NCBI GenBank assembly: GCA_014240285.1
Contig: JAAZXI010000010.1
Location: 1 to 35,792 of the forward strand
Length of the DNA stretch: 35,792 bases
DNA from: Methanobacteriota archaeon
GTDB lineage: Archaea; Thermoplasmatota; Poseidoniia; Poseidoniales; Thalassarchaeaceae
Reading direction: 5' to 3'
Below the pieces are notes generated by a model. The model was given only the letters and a program-made list of their open reading frames with translations. It searched no databases and was not told the DNA's origin. Below are positions 16,326-25,649 of the stretch, piece by piece (within the stretch, counting starts at the first letter, position 1; each line of letters starts with the position of its first letter). The position numbers and the translations under genes were made by a program.

Positions 16326-17923
16326 TTGACGACCCCCTGTCAGTGATTACACTGGTCCCACTGGCAGTGGGACTACTCCTGATGATTCTCCCGAGAGTCC
16401 TGCCGGAGTCATCTGCAGAGGGGCTGATACGGGTTTCGAGGAACATCAGCATTGGCGTTGCCCTCGCAATAGCTGCAATCACTACCCTGCTTTTCCTCGG
16501 CCAGTGGGGCAGCATCGACTGGACCAATATCACCCAAGGTGGGTATGTTCTCCAGAACGAAGCGGTCGACCTCATTCCCGCTATTGGGGTGACCTGGAAG
16601 GTCGGAGCGGATGCCCTCTCCTTCCCGATGATTTGGCTGACTGCAATCCTCATACCAATCTCGATGCTGGTCGAATGGGACGCCAAGCGAGGGCATCTCT
16701 TCTTCCCACTGTTGCTGATTATGGAAAGCGCCCTACTGGGAGTATTCGTTGCTCTCGACCTATTCGTATTCTACGTATTCTGGGAGTTGACCCTGATCCC
16801 CATGTTCCTCCTGATACTGCTATGGGGTGGGGAGGATCGCCGCTATGCGGCGATGAAGTTCTTCATCTACACATTCACAGCCAGTGTCTTCATGCTCATC
16901 GGAATTCTCGTGATGTACTTCCATACTGACGCTATCACAGGTCTAGGGAGTCTGTCCGGCCACCACTTTGATCTCGTCGCGATGACAGCTCAGGATAACC
17001 TGATTCCGAGCGAGGGGCTGAGGCACTTCGTCTGGATTCTCTTGTTAATCGGATTCGCTACTAAGATGCCCAGCGTACCTGTGCACACTTGGTTGCCTGA
17101 TGCTCACGTCCAAGCCCCGACAGCAGGCTCAATGCTGCTGGCCGGAGTGATGTTGAAAATGGGAGCTTACGGATTCCTAAGAATCTCGATGACCGTATTC
17201 CCCGAGTCCACCATAGAGTTCGTTCCGCTACTAATCTTCCTCGGCATGGTCAGCCTAGTCTATGGAGCATGGGTGTGCATGGGACAGACCAACCTCAAGA
17301 GAATGGTTGCTTATTCCTCGGTCTCCCACATGGGCCTGATCTTCCTCGGCATTGCCACGATGCAGCCGTTGGGAATCGCAGGCGCTCTGTTCATGATGTT
17401 CGCTCATGGAATAATCAGTCCGCTGCTGTTCGCTGTGGCTGGGGCGTTCAAGCACCACTACCACACTCTGGAAATCGGCTCGATGCGCGGCATCGCACAC
17501 CACAGCCCGTGGCTGGCTGCCCACATGATGCTCGGTTGGATGGCCAGCCTAGGGCTGCCTCTCTTAGCCGGCTTCGTCGCTGAGGTTGCCATTCTGATAG
17601 CATTCTGGATGACCTACGGCTGGTTGGTGCTTCTGCCCGCGCTGACCCTCATCGTCACCGCAGCCTACTACCTAAATTCAATGCAGAGGACAATCTTTGA
17701 GTCCAACGACCCGGATCAGGGAATCCTCCCGGACACCCTGCATGGCGAGAATCCGAGTGACCTGACATGGCACGAGAACGCCGGGATGCTGACTCTCGCA
17801 GCGATGACTGCGCTGTTCGGCATCATGCCTTTCATCTTCTGGGACATGATGTCGGACTGGAGTTCAGGAATCATCATCAACACCATGATCGAAGCCATGC
17901 AAACGCAGGAGTGGAGTCCATGA
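16322..17923 (+). CDS. nuoM: Complex I subunit M (NuoM/FpoM), antiporter-like
   Basis: 533 residues from TTG 16322; the start overlaps the nuoL stop and is supported by the Shine-Dalgarno. The alternative GTG at 16307 would add five residues. Core motifs are FYVFWELTLIPMFLLI (Glu155), GFATKMPSVPVHTWLPDAHVQAPTAGS-type segment (about 245-272) and LKRMVAYSSVSHMGL. About 14 membrane helices are expected. It forms the middle antiporter-like pump between N and L. Length and order are normal. The 3' end overlaps the nuoN start by four bases (ATGA). Confidence 0.95.
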   Translation: MIDDPLSVITLVPLAVGLLLMILPRVLPESSAEGLIRVSRNISIGVALAIAAITTLLFLGQWGSIDWTNITQGGYVLQNEAVDLIPAIGVTWKVGADALSFPMIWLTAILIPISMLVEWDAKRGHLFFPLLLIMESALLGVFVALDLFVFYVFWELTLIPMFLLILLWGGEDRRYAAMKFFIYTFTASVFMLIGILVMYFHTDAITGLGSLSGHHFDLVAMTAQDNLIPSEGLRHFVWILLLIGFATKMPSVPVHTWLPDAHVQAPTAGSMLLAGVMLKMGAYGFLRISMTVFPESTIEFVPLLIFLGMVSLVYGAWVCMGQTNLKRMVAYSSVSHMGLIFLGIATMQPLGIAGALFMMFAHGIISPLLFAVAGAFKHHYHTLEIGSMRGIAHHSPWLAAHMMLGWMASLGLPLLAGFVAEVAILIAFWMTYGWLVLLPALTLIVTAAYYLNSMQRTIFESNDPDQGILPDTLHGENPSDLTWHENAGMLTLAAMTALFGIMPFIFWDMMSDWSSGIIINTMIEAMQTQEWSP

Positions 17924-19617
17924 GTTCGATAATCACCGACATGGACCTGGCCACCACCCAGCTCATCCTGCCCGAGTTACTGTTGCTCGGTGGCATCATC
18001 GCGATGATACTGGTTCCGAACCTCGGAGATGCGACGATGCGAATTCCTCTGACGAGGGTCCGAATTCCTATACTGATAGGAGGCACTAGATTCGCATCGA
18101 TAAACAATCCAAAACTCCCGAATCAGATAGCGACAACCGTCCTCGCCCTAGCATTCCTGACTTCTTTCCTCTTCCTAGGCGAACACGGTGAGGTAGGAAA
18201 CTCGCTACAGGTAGACGAGTTCAGCAGGTTGTTCACCCTATTGTTCACCGCCGCACTTTTTCTCGCCTCGGTGGCGACGACAGCTCGGTTACCCGCTAGG
18301 CCAAGGGCTTCGGTGCCGTTAGATACCGATTCCACTACTCACTCTGATGCCAAGGTCAACGCGTTGATAGACAACCGCCGCCAGGTCGATTTCCACATCC
18401 TGCTACTCACTACTGGGCTCGGAATGAGCCTGATGGCGATGGCGACCAACCTGTTCATGCTGTTCGTGTGCCTCGAACTCGCCTCGCTGTCATCCTACAT
18501 ACTCGTTGCCTTCCACAAGGAGACCGATGTTGGTGGCGAGGCCGGTATGAAGTACTTCATCGTCGGCTCGGTCGTATCAGCGGTAGGCATCTACGGGATG
18601 TCGCTGCTCTACTTGTGGAACGGCAGCCTCGACATGGCCAATCTGGCGGCTTCATGGAAGGGGATGGAGGTAATCGATCCGTTCGCTGCCATCGGCGTCG
18701 GCTTGATGCTCGTCGCCTTCGGCTTCAAGGTCGGGGCAGCCCCGTTCCATCTAGCCGTACCCGATGCCTACGCCGGAGCTTCTTCACCGATTGCAGGCGT
18801 ACTGGCTACGGCCTCGAAGGCGATGGGTTTCGTCGCCCTCATGCGCCTCCTGCTGGTTGTGACGATGCCTTCTGCTGGACAAGCCTCCTGGCTCCTTGTG
18901 TTGGCGTTAGTCGCCGTGGTTACAATGACTTGGGGCAACCTCGCAGCTCTTACCAGCGATAACCCGAAGAGGGTACTGGCATACTCTAGTGTGGCCCACG
19001 CAGGATACATGCTCGCAGCTCTCGCTGCGATTGGCTCTGGGCTGGCAGACTCTGACACGTCCGCACTCATCGCCACCGCCGTGGTGTTCCACCTCTGCGT
19101 GCTTGTGCTGTTCAAGATGGGTGCCTTCCTAGTTCTCTCAATGCTCGAGGCGGAGGGAAGAGGTCACAGAATGGAGGACCTTCATGGGCTGGCTCGTCGA
19201 GATCCTGTGATTGCCACGTCGATGTTCGTGTTCATGCTCTCCCTAGCCGGAGTCCCCCCCCTATCCGGGTTCCTCTCCAAGCTGTTGATGATTAACGGGA
19301 TAGTCAACGTATCAGCCGGCACCGGCTCTGCATCAGCGGCCACCGCCCTCTCCTGGGCTCAGGGAGTGGACCCGGTGTTCTGGCTCGCTATCGCTATCGT
19401 GCTCAACAGCGCGTTGTCACTGTTCTACTACCTCAGGATTGGTTTGGTCATGTTCTTTGAGTCGCCTGACACAGAGAACCCTCTCGTACACTCCCCTTCA
19501 CTGAAGATGGCAATCATCGCATGCGCCGTGCTGACACTGCTCTTCGGCATTGGTCCACTGAGTGACTCACTGCTCGACATGGTAGGCTCCGCAGTAGACT
19601 CCTTCATGCGCAGTTGA
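17920..19617 (+). CDS. nuoN: Complex I subunit N (NuoN/FpoN), antiporter-like
   Basis: 565 residues from ATG 17920, which overlaps the nuoM stop as ATGA and is preceded by GGAG. The frame is open upstream inside nuoM, but those residues are low-complexity His/Arg-rich read-through of nuoM in another frame. Family motifs: LFVCLELASLSSYILVAF (key Glu), AFGFKVGAAPFHLAVPDAY with the Lys, and PKRVLAYSSVAHAGYMLA. It has two longer-than-usual loops, at about residues 40-65 (Arg/Pro/Ile-rich) and 125-150 (PARPRASVPLDTDS). It is the last gene of the operon; NuoE, F and G are not encoded here, so the electron donor is unlikely to be NADH through a local module. Confidence 0.94.
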   Translation: MSSIITDMDLATTQLILPELLLLGGIIAMILVPNLGDATMRIPLTRVRIPILIGGTRFASINNPKLPNQIATTVLALAFLTSFLFLGEHGEVGNSLQVDEFSRLFTLLFTAALFLASVATTARLPARPRASVPLDTDSTTHSDAKVNALIDNRRQVDFHILLLTTGLGMSLMAMATNLFMLFVCLELASLSSYILVAFHKETDVGGEAGMKYFIVGSVVSAVGIYGMSLLYLWNGSLDMANLAASWKGMEVIDPFAAIGVGLMLVAFGFKVGAAPFHLAVPDAYAGASSPIAGVLATASKAMGFVALMRLLLVVTMPSAGQASWLLVLALVAVVTMTWGNLAALTSDNPKRVLAYSSVAHAGYMLAALAAIGSGLADSDTSALIATAVVFHLCVLVLFKMGAFLVLSMLEAEGRGHRMEDLHGLARRDPVIATSMFVFMLSLAGVPPLSGFLSKLLMINGIVNVSAGTGSASAATALSWAQGVDPVFWLAIAIVLNSALSLFYYLRIGLVMFFESPDTENPLVHSPSLKMAIIACAVLTLLFGIGPLSDSLLDMVGSAVDSFMRS

Positions 19618-19633
19618 TTCGATATGCTCAACT
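19612..19633. terminator. Weak hairpin across the nuoN stop
   Basis: AGTTGA (19612-19617) pairs with TCAACT (19628-19633) over a 10-base loop. It is the only inverted repeat seen at the end of the nuo operon; weak, and possibly chance. Confidence 0.2.
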
Positions 19634-19661
19634 TCACATAGGGGACTCTCGACGCAGCCCC

Positions 19662-20174
19662 ATGGCTCGTAGAGAAGAGAAGGTCGACACAGAGCTTCTA
19701 GCTCGGCTGGAATCCGGTGGCGACCGCATCCGAGTCCCCCTTCCAAAGCGGAAGGTAAACGAGATGTTCGCAATCGCCGATCAGATACTCGGAGGACGCA
19801 GGGTCAGAGCAGTCTGCGAGGATGGCGAGAGTCGGCTCGCGCGCATCCCGGGCAAGATGCGACGCCGGCAGTGGGTGCGCGAGGGAGACCTCATCGTGGT
19901 CCAACCCTGGGACTTTCAGGACGAAAAGGCCAACGTCTGCATGCGTTACACCAAGACCCAGTCCCTCTACCTCTCTAGGAAAGGAGTCCTCCCTGAGATA
20001 GTGGATCTTTTCGGTATGACCAATCTAGAGGAAGTGGAAGACATCGAGACTACGGCCTCAGAGGAGCCTGTCGAGGCCGAGGCCGAGTCCCAGGCCCCAG
20101 AAATCACCGAGCCAGAGCCTGAAACCACTGCTGCGCAAGATCCTGAGGATGACATAGACTCGTTCTTCGGGTGA
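19662..20174 (+). CDS. eif1A: Translation initiation factor aIF-1A with long acidic tail
   Basis: 170 residues from ATG 19662; an upstream in-frame start exists but the family begins near RREEKVDTE. The S1/OB-fold (about 18-105) shows the characteristic RVPLPKRKVNEMFAIADQ, GGRRVRAVCEDG, RIPGKMRRRQWVREGD and VQPWDFQDEKANV blocks. The factor binds the A site of the small ribosomal subunit during start-codon selection. Archaeal members are usually about 100-115 residues; here residues 121-170 form an extra Glu/Pro-rich acidic tail ending DDIDSFFG. Eukaryotic eIF1A has an acidic tail ending in a DIDDI-type motif that contacts eIF5B, so this tail is noteworthy. First of three linked translation genes. 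Confidence 0.92.
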   Translation: MARREEKVDTELLARLESGGDRIRVPLPKRKVNEMFAIADQILGGRRVRAVCEDGESRLARIPGKMRRRQWVREGDLIVVQPWDFQDEKANVCMRYTKTQSLYLSRKGVLPEIVDLFGMTNLEEVEDIETTASEEPVEAEAESQAPEITEPEPETTAAQDPEDDIDSFFG

Positions 20175-20178
20175 GAGC

Positions 20179-21060
20179 ATGTCGGATGAGATGGACGAAT
20201 TTCCAGAGCTCGACGCTCTGATGCGAGCGGAGAAGAAGCACGACTGGATGTCTGAGCCGCGCTTCAAGCAGATGTTCAACGAAATAGAGGACGGTCTACA
20301 AGGAGTCCTCGGCAAGGGGAAATACGAATGGGTCGACAAACGAGTCTTCGACCAGGTCTTCGACCGCTCCACGCTACTGGCGGTTCACAAGCTGATGCAG
20401 AAGGGACAAATCGAGACCATAGACTACCCGATAGCCAGAGGAAAGGAGGCACATGTTTTCCACGCTACCACCAATCACGGTCCGGTGGCTGTCAAGATTT
20501 TCCATACTACCAATGCGGTGTTCAAGGGTCTAGCAAAGTACATCGATGGCGATCCGAGATTCTCAGGCCTGTCACGTAGGCACCGCAAACTGGTCAACAT
20601 CTGGGTACGCAAGGAGCTACGAAATCTGAAGCGCATGCGCAAGCACGGACTACGGGTCCCGGAACCGCTTGACAGTCTGAAGAACGTCCTCGTAATGGAA
20701 TATATCGGCGACGAGACTGGCGCCAGTCCACGACTCAAGGACCTCACCATCGATGAGCCCTACGAGGTCTTTGAGGAACTGCTCGAGTTCGTAGCAATCA
20801 ACTGGCAGACGTGCGAGCTCGTGCACGCCGATTTCAGCGAGTACAATATCCTCTGGCTCGACGGCGAGCCATGGGTCATCGATGTCGGCCAGAGCGTAAC
20901 TCGGCAACACCCCAGTTCAGAGGAGTTCCTAGTCAGGGACGTGACTAGACTGGTAGGGTGGATCAATCGACAGGGGCACAGTGTCGATCTTGCTGAAAGC
21001 CTGGCCAGAGTGCTCGACGACCCTGTCCCCTCACTGCCGTCGCTCTCGGGCGGAGATTAA
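20179..21060 (+). CDS. rio1: RIO1-family atypical Ser/Thr kinase
   Basis: 293 residues. RIO1 features: flexible P-loop replacement IARGKEAHVFHA (residues 85-96), Lys106 in VAVKIFHTT, catalytic HADFSEYN (Asp218, Asn223) and the metal-binding IDVGQSV (Asp235). The combination IDVGQ distinguishes RIO1 from RIO2. The N-terminal 75 residues are charged and helical; the C-terminus ends shortly after the kinase. The role is in maturation of the small ribosomal subunit. GGTGAG, whose TGA is the stop of the aIF-1A gene, lies 3 bases before the ATG, so the two genes are translationally coupled. The trio with aIF-1A and the KH protein is a classical archaeal neighbourhood. Confidence 0.95.
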   Translation: MSDEMDEFPELDALMRAEKKHDWMSEPRFKQMFNEIEDGLQGVLGKGKYEWVDKRVFDQVFDRSTLLAVHKLMQKGQIETIDYPIARGKEAHVFHATTNHGPVAVKIFHTTNAVFKGLAKYIDGDPRFSGLSRRHRKLVNIWVRKELRNLKRMRKHGLRVPEPLDSLKNVLVMEYIGDETGASPRLKDLTIDEPYEVFEELLEFVAINWQTCELVHADFSEYNILWLDGEPWVIDVGQSVTRQHPSSEEFLVRDVTRLVGWINRQGHSVDLAESLARVLDDPVPSLPSLSGGD

Positions 21061-21086
21061 AGCAGGGCGGCGGGTCGGCCGCAGTC

Positions 21087-21818
21087 GTGGAGCATCTGGC
21101 ACGCATCCCGCAAGACCGCATTGCCGTGCTGATAGGCAAGGGTGGAGAGACCCGTCGCATGCTCGAAGAGGCATGCGGGGCAACTCTCGAGATTGACTCG
21201 AAGAACGGCGAGGTGATGGCCGACTGGGGCGATGTGGATGCAGACCCAGTCGTCCGCATGAAGATGCCCGATGTCATAGTAGCCATCGGGCGCGGTCTCG
21301 CCCCCAAGCGAGCCGTGCAGTTGATTCGGGACGAAGTTTCTCTCAAGATGTACGACATCCGCGAATGGGCCGGCAGGCAACCGAACCAGACCCGCAGGAT
21401 GAGGAGCAGACTGATTGGTAGGAACGGCCGCATTCGCAGCCTGATAGAGGAGATTTCCCGTTGTGAGATGGCGATTTACGGCTCTACGGTCCTAGTCATC
21501 GGAGACGAGGACGGATTGGCTCTGGCCGCACCTGCCATTGAGGGGATTCTGCGCGGCTCAGAGCACAGCACTATCCTGCACGGACTCGAGCAGGACCGGA
21601 AGCGACAGAGGATACGCTCACGCAGGCTCGAGAGCTACGAGGAACGCAGTCCCGGCGAGACATCCACCTTCGAGACACTGGTCCCGGGACTGGCAGAGGT
21701 TCGCAGACGCAGGGAGCGTCGCTACAGGGACTCACAGGTCGACCCCGATGACGATGAGCAAGTCGACAGCATGCTGGACCTCGCAGATGACGAGGAGATC
21801 ACCTACGAGGAAGAGTGA
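21087..21818 (+). CDS. Two-KH-domain RNA-binding protein (archaeal Krr1/Dim2-like)
   Basis: 243 residues from GTG 21087. The first KH domain begins at once (IPQDRIAVLIGKGGETRRML, with GKGG as the GxxG loop). The second has LIGRNGRIRSLIEEISRCE (GRNG). The family binds the 3' end region of pre-16S rRNA during small-subunit assembly and works next to RIO1 in the same pathway. A charged Arg/Glu tail of about 55 residues follows the second KH domain and ends in an acidic stretch. It lies 26 bases after the RIO1 gene. The TTG/GTG start cannot be placed further upstream because the first strand of KH1 follows directly. Confidence 0.92.
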   Translation: MEHLARIPQDRIAVLIGKGGETRRMLEEACGATLEIDSKNGEVMADWGDVDADPVVRMKMPDVIVAIGRGLAPKRAVQLIRDEVSLKMYDIREWAGRQPNQTRRMRSRLIGRNGRIRSLIEEISRCEMAIYGSTVLVIGDEDGLALAAPAIEGILRGSEHSTILHGLEQDRKRQRIRSRRLESYEERSPGETSTFETLVPGLAEVRRRRERRYRDSQVDPDDDEQVDSMLDLADDEEITYEEE

Positions 21819-21825
21819 CTCACAC

Positions 21826-23145
<1,320 letters not shown>

Positions 23146-23147
23146 AT

Positions 23148-23166
23148 TCGACATCTACGATGTCGA
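23148..23166. terminator. 8-bp perfect hairpin, 3-nt loop, after the DUF63 gene
   Basis: TCGACATC (23148-23155) pairs fully with GATGTCGA (23159-23166) around TAC, starting 3 bases after the stop codon TAA (23143-23145). No T tract follows. Same architecture as the hairpins at 342 and 4893. Confidence 0.5.
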
Positions 23167-23213
23167 GTCCATTCAATTGAAGGTTCGCTGGCTGTCTGGG
23201 GGGGACGAGAGGC

Positions 23214-24773
23214 ATGGACCGGCTGACCACCCGCATCGACCGAGGGAGCGAGGACTTCGAGTCCCGCTCGGTTACCAATCTGGCTCTGGTCGAGGCCCTC
23301 AGGGCCAGATTGGATGCCGCCAAGGAGGGCGGGGGTGGCAAGTACGTCCAGAGACACCGAGAGCGTGGCAAGAGCCTACCGAGGGAGAGGATAGCGGAGA
23401 TCTGCGACGCGGCGACTCCGTTCCTCGAACTCTCGAGCCTGGCTGCGAATGACCTGTACGACGGCCGGGCGCATTCAGCAGGGATCGTCACTGGCATTGG
23501 TGTGGTACATGGCAAAGAGTGCATGTTCGTGGCCAACGACGCCACGGTGAAGGGCGGCTCCTACTATCCGATGACGGTGAAGAAGCACGTCAGGGCGCAG
23601 GAGATCGCCGAGGAGAACAACCTGCCCTGCATCTACCTCGTTGACTCCGGAGGGGCATTCCTCCCCCTGCAGGACGAGGTCTTCCCGGACAAGCTTCACT
23701 TCGGACGGATATTCCGAAACCAGGCAATCCTGTCGAGCAAGGGCATCCCGCAGGTCGCGGCGGTGCTCGGCTCGTGCACAGCGGGAGGGGCCTACATCCC
23801 GGCGATGTCCGACGAATCGATTATCGTCAAGGGCAATGGTACAATCTTCCTCGCCGGCCCCCCTCTTGTCAAGTCAGCCACCGGGGAGGAGGTCTCAGCG
23901 GAGGACCTTGGTGGAGCAGACCTGCACACTAGAGAGTCGGGGGTGGCCGACCACTTCGCCGAAGACGAACCAGAGGCGCTGAGGTTGGTCCGCAGCGTGG
24001 TCGAGAATCTGAACGTCGATTCCAAGCATAGGCTCGACGCCTCACAACCAGAAGAGCCTGCACACGACCCTCAGGATTTGATGAGCATCATACCCATTGA
24101 CAACCGTACTCCCTATGATGTCAGAGAGGTCATCGCCAGAGTTGTGGACGGCTCCCGCTTCCACGAGTTCAAGCAGCGCTACGGTAACACATTGGTCTGT
24201 GGTTTCGCTAGGATTCACGGTTACCCGGTCGGCATAGTCGCTAACAACGGCATACTGTTCTCCGAGTCCGCGCTCAAGGGCGCGCACTTCGTCGAACTCT
24301 GCGGGCAGCGCGGAATTCCGCTGGTCTTCCTGCAGAACATCTCCGGATTCATGGTCGGCCGTGACGCCGAGGCCGGTGGCATCGCCAAGGACGGTGCTAA
24401 GCTTGTCACTGCAGTCTCCTGCGTTCCTGTCCCCAAGTTCACAGTCATTATCGGAGGTTCCCACGGAGCTGGCAACTACGGCATGTGCGGGCGCGCCTAC
24501 GATCCCCGCTTCCTGTTCATGTGGCCCAACGCGAGAATATCCGTAATGGGTGGCGAACAGGCCGCCAGTGTACTCTCCTCAGTGGGCAACGCTGACCCCG
24601 ACGAGATTCGTGAGAAGTACGAGAGCGAGAGCAACCCGTACTACTCAACTGCCCGCCTTTGGGACGATGGGGTGATTGATCCACGCGACACCCGCGATGT
24701 GCTCGGACTTTGCATATCTGCCAGTCTTAATGCCCCGATGCCGGACCAAGACTACGGCGTTTTCAGGATGTGA
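23214..24773 (+). CDS. mccB: Carboxyltransferase (beta) subunit of a methylcrotonyl-CoA carboxylase-type enzyme
   Basis: 519 residues, both halves of the carboxyltransferase fold. Recognised by [76 protein letters not shown] and, in the C-terminal half, [20 protein letters not shown] with [19 protein letters not shown]. These phrases match MCC (and geranyl-CoA) beta subunits more closely than propionyl-CoA carboxylase. The reaction moves carboxyl from biotin to 3-methylcrotonyl-CoA in leucine breakdown. The neighbouring LiuC-like hydratase and biotin genes support this; propionyl- or geranyl-CoA as substrate is not excluded. First gene of a four-gene cluster, preceded by a 68-base gap that includes a hairpin. 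Confidence 0.9.
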   Translation: MDRLTTRIDRGSEDFESRSVTNLALVEALRARLDAAKEGGGGKYVQRHRERGKSLPRERIAEICDAATPFLELSSLAANDLYDGRAHSAGIVTGIGVVHGKECMFVANDATVKGGSYYPMTVKKHVRAQEIAEENNLPCIYLVDSGGAFLPLQDEVFPDKLHFGRIFRNQAILSSKGIPQVAAVLGSCTAGGAYIPAMSDESIIVKGNGTIFLAGPPLVKSATGEEVSAEDLGGADLHTRESGVADHFAEDEPEALRLVRSVVENLNVDSKHRLDASQPEEPAHDPQDLMSIIPIDNRTPYDVREVIARVVDGSRFHEFKQRYGNTLVCGFARIHGYPVGIVANNGILFSESALKGAHFVELCGQRGIPLVFLQNISGFMVGRDAEAGGIAKDGAKLVTAVSCVPVPKFTVIIGGSHGAGNYGMCGRAYDPRFLFMWPNARISVMGGEQAASVLSSVGNADPDEIREKYESESNPYYSTARLWDDGVIDPRDTRDVLGLCISASLNAPMPDQDYGVFRM

Positions 24774-24777
24774 TACG

Positions 24778-25647
24778 ATGAGGATGAACGATGTAAGGCC
24801 GTCAGCGGAACTCTGCTCATTAAGCATCGATGCCTCGGTCGCCACTCTGACTCTGCAGCGAAGCGATGTCTACAACGCGCTCAATGGACAATTAATCAGT
24901 GAGATTATCGACATACTGGATTGGTCCGCACACCGCTCTGTCGGCAGAACCGGATCGTTACGTGACCATGACGGCGCCGAGTATCTGCGAGTACTGGTTC
25001 TGCGAGGCGCCGGACGACACTTCTGCGCAGGAGCCGACATTAACATGATGCGCGATGCCGGGGTCAAGAGCCCAGATGAAAACCGCACCGACTCCGAGCG
25101 ACTCGATCGCTTGTTCAACAGTCTGTGGTCACATCCTTGTTTCACCATTGCCGCCGTTCAGGGTGTTGCGCTAGGAGGTGGCGCCGGACTCATCGCCTGT
25201 TCGGACCACGTCATTGCCCTAGACAGCTCTAGGATTGCCCTGTCCGAAGCGAAGTTGGGAATCCTGCCAGCGGTAATCGGGCCATACGTCTACCGCCGTG
25301 TGGGCAGTGCCCAGTTTCGCCGATTAGCCATGCTCGCGGGGCGCATCGATGGGCATGAGGCGTTGAACATCGGCATGGCCGATCAGGTCTCCACCTCGTT
25401 GGATGAAACGACTGAGATGGTCGACGCCGCGATTGCGACGGTCATGAGCACCGGTCCCATGGCGGTCACCGAGGCCAAGAGCCTCACCGAGACCCTAGAT
25501 AACTGGCGTGGCACGGATGACGACCTACGTCAGTGGACGCTGGATAAGACCAGTGAGATGAGGGGCTCACCAGAGGGCCAAGAGGGATTGTCAGCGTTCC
25601 TCGACCGTCGACCGCCGGCCTGGTCACCGGAGGATCAGGACGGTTGA
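24778..25647 (+). CDS. liuC: Enoyl-CoA hydratase family, methylglutaconyl-CoA hydratase (LiuC)-like
   Basis: 290 residues from ATG 24778, 4 bases after the carboxyltransferase stop; an open frame further upstream overlaps that gene and is not needed. Crotonase fold: oxyanion segments FCAGAD (82-87) and GVALGGGAG (129-137), and the acidic residue Glu157 in SEAKLGILPAVIGPYV. At the position of the first crotonase catalytic Glu there is Gly, as in LiuC-type hydratases. The predicted step is hydration of 3-methylglutaconyl-CoA to HMG-CoA, directly after the MCC reaction. An insert of about 15 residues (52-68) precedes the first oxyanion strand. The substrate is inferred from similarity and context. 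Confidence 0.85.
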   Translation: MRMNDVRPSAELCSLSIDASVATLTLQRSDVYNALNGQLISEIIDILDWSAHRSVGRTGSLRDHDGAEYLRVLVLRGAGRHFCAGADINMMRDAGVKSPDENRTDSERLDRLFNSLWSHPCFTIAAVQGVALGGGAGLIACSDHVIALDSSRIALSEAKLGILPAVIGPYVYRRVGSAQFRRLAMLAGRIDGHEALNIGMADQVSTSLDETTEMVDAAIATVMSTGPMAVTEAKSLTETLDNWRGTDDDLRQWTLDKTSEMRGSPEGQEGLSAFLDRRPPAWSPEDQDG

Positions 25648-25649
25648 GC

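Noticed and set aside
17767-17919. Upstream in-frame extension of nuoN
   Set aside because: These 51 codons lie in another frame of nuoM, are His/Arg-rich, and the ATGA overlap start at 17920 gives a normal NuoN N-terminus.
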